Position numbers and translations under genes: made by a program
The notes under the pieces: generated by a model
Database searches by the model: none
What the model saw: only the letters and a program-made list of their open reading frames with translations
What the model was told of the DNA's origin: nothing
From: Actinomycetes bacterium
Lineage (GTDB): Bacteria > Actinomycetota > Acidimicrobiia > Acidimicrobiales > RAAP-2
DNA: 64,000 nt
Direction: 5' to 3'
Assembly: GCA_021818265.1 (NCBI GenBank)
Contig: JAKAEP010000005.1
Coordinates: 1-64,000, forward strand
Shown here: in pieces, positions 63,117-64,000 of the stretch
Layout of the letters: each line of letters opens with the position of its first letter
Position numbering within the stretch: the stretch's first letter is position 1

Positions 63117-63965
63117 ATGCGACTCCTGCTCACCAACGACGACGGCGTGGGCGCGCGGGGCCTCGCGGTGCTGGCCCGCGCGGTCGAGGCGTGGGTCGCG
63201 GCCGCGCCCGCCGGCGAGGAGCGCGAGGCGATCGTGGTCGCCCCCGACCGGAACCACTCTGGCATGTCGGCCGCCGTGGGGGACGTCTTCGCCCAGCCGA
63301 CCGTGTCGTACCGCCGCTACCACGTCGAGGGCGCCCCCGGCCTGCCGGCCTACGGCCTCGACGCCCCGCCGGCCCTGTGCGCGATCATGGGCGCCCTCGG
63401 CGCCTTCGACCTCGTGCCCGACGTCATCGTCTCGGGGATCAACGCCGGCGCCAACGTGGGGCGCAGCGTCCTGCACTCGGGGACCGTCGGCGCCGTCTTG
63501 ACCGGGGCCCAGCTCGGCCTCTCGGGGATCGCCGTGTCGGTCCAGTGGGGCGAGCACGTCCACTACGACACGGCCGCCGCGGTGTGCGTGGAGGTCCTCG
63601 AGGAGCTCGTCGCGGCCCCGGTGCGCACCGTGCTGAACCTCAACGTGCCGAACCTCGCGCGCGAGGAGCTCCGGGGCGTGCGCCGGGCCCGGGTGTCGAC
63701 CGCGGGGATCGTCAAGGCGGCCGGGCCGCGCGCGGGGGGACCGCCCCTCGCCGACGAGGGGGAGCTCCCGCTGCGCCTGGGCGCGGCCACGCCCTCGCTG
63801 GGCGACGTCTCGGACGAGGAGCCCGACGAGGACGGCGCCCTGCTCGTCGCCGGCTACGCGACGCTGACCCCGCTGCGCGGCCCCCACGAGGACACCGACC
63901 CCGGCCTCGACGCGACCGTCGAGGCGGCCCTGCGGGTCATCGAGGCCCACCTGCGCCAGGCCTAG
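63117..63965 (+). CDS. surE: 5'/3'-nucleotidase SurE
   Basis: 282 residues. MRLLLTNDDGVGARGL with the metal-binding Asp pair, VVAPDRNHSGMSAAVG, and VIVSGINAGANVGRSVLHSGTVGA are the SurE signature. It dephosphorylates nucleoside monophosphates as a metal-dependent survival protein. The TAG stop shares CTAG with a probable minus-strand stop. Confidence 0.95.
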   Translation: MRLLLTNDDGVGARGLAVLARAVEAWVAAAPAGEEREAIVVAPDRNHSGMSAAVGDVFAQPTVSYRRYHVEGAPGLPAYGLDAPPALCAIMGALGAFDLVPDVIVSGINAGANVGRSVLHSGTVGAVLTGAQLGLSGIAVSVQWGEHVHYDTAAAVCVEVLEELVAAPVRTVLNLNVPNLAREELRGVRRARVSTAGIVKAAGPRAGGPPLADEGELPLRLGAATPSLGDVSDEEPDEDGALLVAGYATLTPLRGPHEDTDPGLDATVEAALRVIEAHLRQA

Positions 63966-64000
63966 GCCTCCTCGCCGGGGCCCCGCCGGGCGGTCTTCGT
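63962..64000 (-). CDS. Possible C-terminal end of the next minus-strand gene
   Basis: The minus frame reads TKTARRGPGEEA and stops at TAG, which overlaps the surE stop as CTAG. Only 13 codons are visible, so this is a positional suggestion. Confidence 0.35.
   Translation of the reverse strand, partial: TKTARRGPGEEA

Overview
The window is a very GC-rich (roughly 72-73 percent by eye), gene-dense bacterial chromosome segment. Gene order and content (rimP-nusA-ylxR-infB, dxr-rseP-ispG, rpsB-tsf-pyrH-frr-cdsA, mreBCD-mrdA, tig-clpP-clpX-folC-ndk, an MtrAB-LpqB-like cassette, class II DAHP synthase, DUF2017 beside clpS, frequent GTG starts and leaderless promoters) point to an actinobacterium. 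The archaeal/eukaryotic-type ProRS fits a deep lineage such as Acidimicrobiia, but that placement is inference. No phage, insertion sequence, CRISPR array or rRNA operon is visible.

Layout. 1-10.9 kb (minus): one long housekeeping block read rpsB, tsf, pyrH, frr, cdsA, dxr, rseP, ispG, proS, then a terminator/leader, then rimP, nusA, ylxR and the start of infB. 11.6-16.6 kb: xerC, then on plus a response regulator, a sensor kinase and a GerMN lipoprotein, meeting rsfS, a 58-residue membrane microprotein and nadD on minus. 16.6-24.7 kb: class II DAHP synthase (plus) facing a minus block obgE-proB-proA-MoxR-VWA-histidine phosphatase. 24.7-27.1 kb: a class III aminotransferase, HU and a START-like protein. 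27.1-34.2 kb (minus): mreB-mreC-mreD-mrdA, then RNase E/G-rplU-rpmA. 34.2-40.1 kb (minus): tig-clpP-clpX-folC-ndk, with a DinB/maleylpyruvate-isomerase-like gene upstream.

40.2-64 kb is the more variable part. It holds a polyamine ABC importer (potA-D-B-C), two tandem 871-residue PAS hybrid histidine kinases, tRNA-Arg, tRNA-His and tRNA-Lys interleaved with an ornithine cyclodeaminase-like and an aldehyde dehydrogenase gene, a secreted protein with two neocarzinostatin-like domains, a membrane GGDEF-EAL protein, a TetR/MFS efflux pair, a secreted protein, DUF2017-clpS, an MpaB-like DUF2236 protein, an SDR, an aldose epimerase and surE.

How the parts fit: most genes serve translation, isoprenoid and phospholipid synthesis, proline synthesis, cell-wall elongation and proteolysis. 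The 40-58 kb stretch looks like an environment-sensing and transport region. No wholly new multi-gene system is obvious. The strongest unexplained signal is a nested set of perfect inverted repeats in the GGDEF-EAL leader, whose outer 12-bp arm covers that gene's ribosome binding site and start codon. Also notable are the twin hybrid kinases, a reduced MtrAB-LpqB cassette, a recurrent TANNNT box 6-7 nt before at least twelve start codons, a ylxR gene with no standard start codon, and convergent genes whose stop codons share one CTAG.
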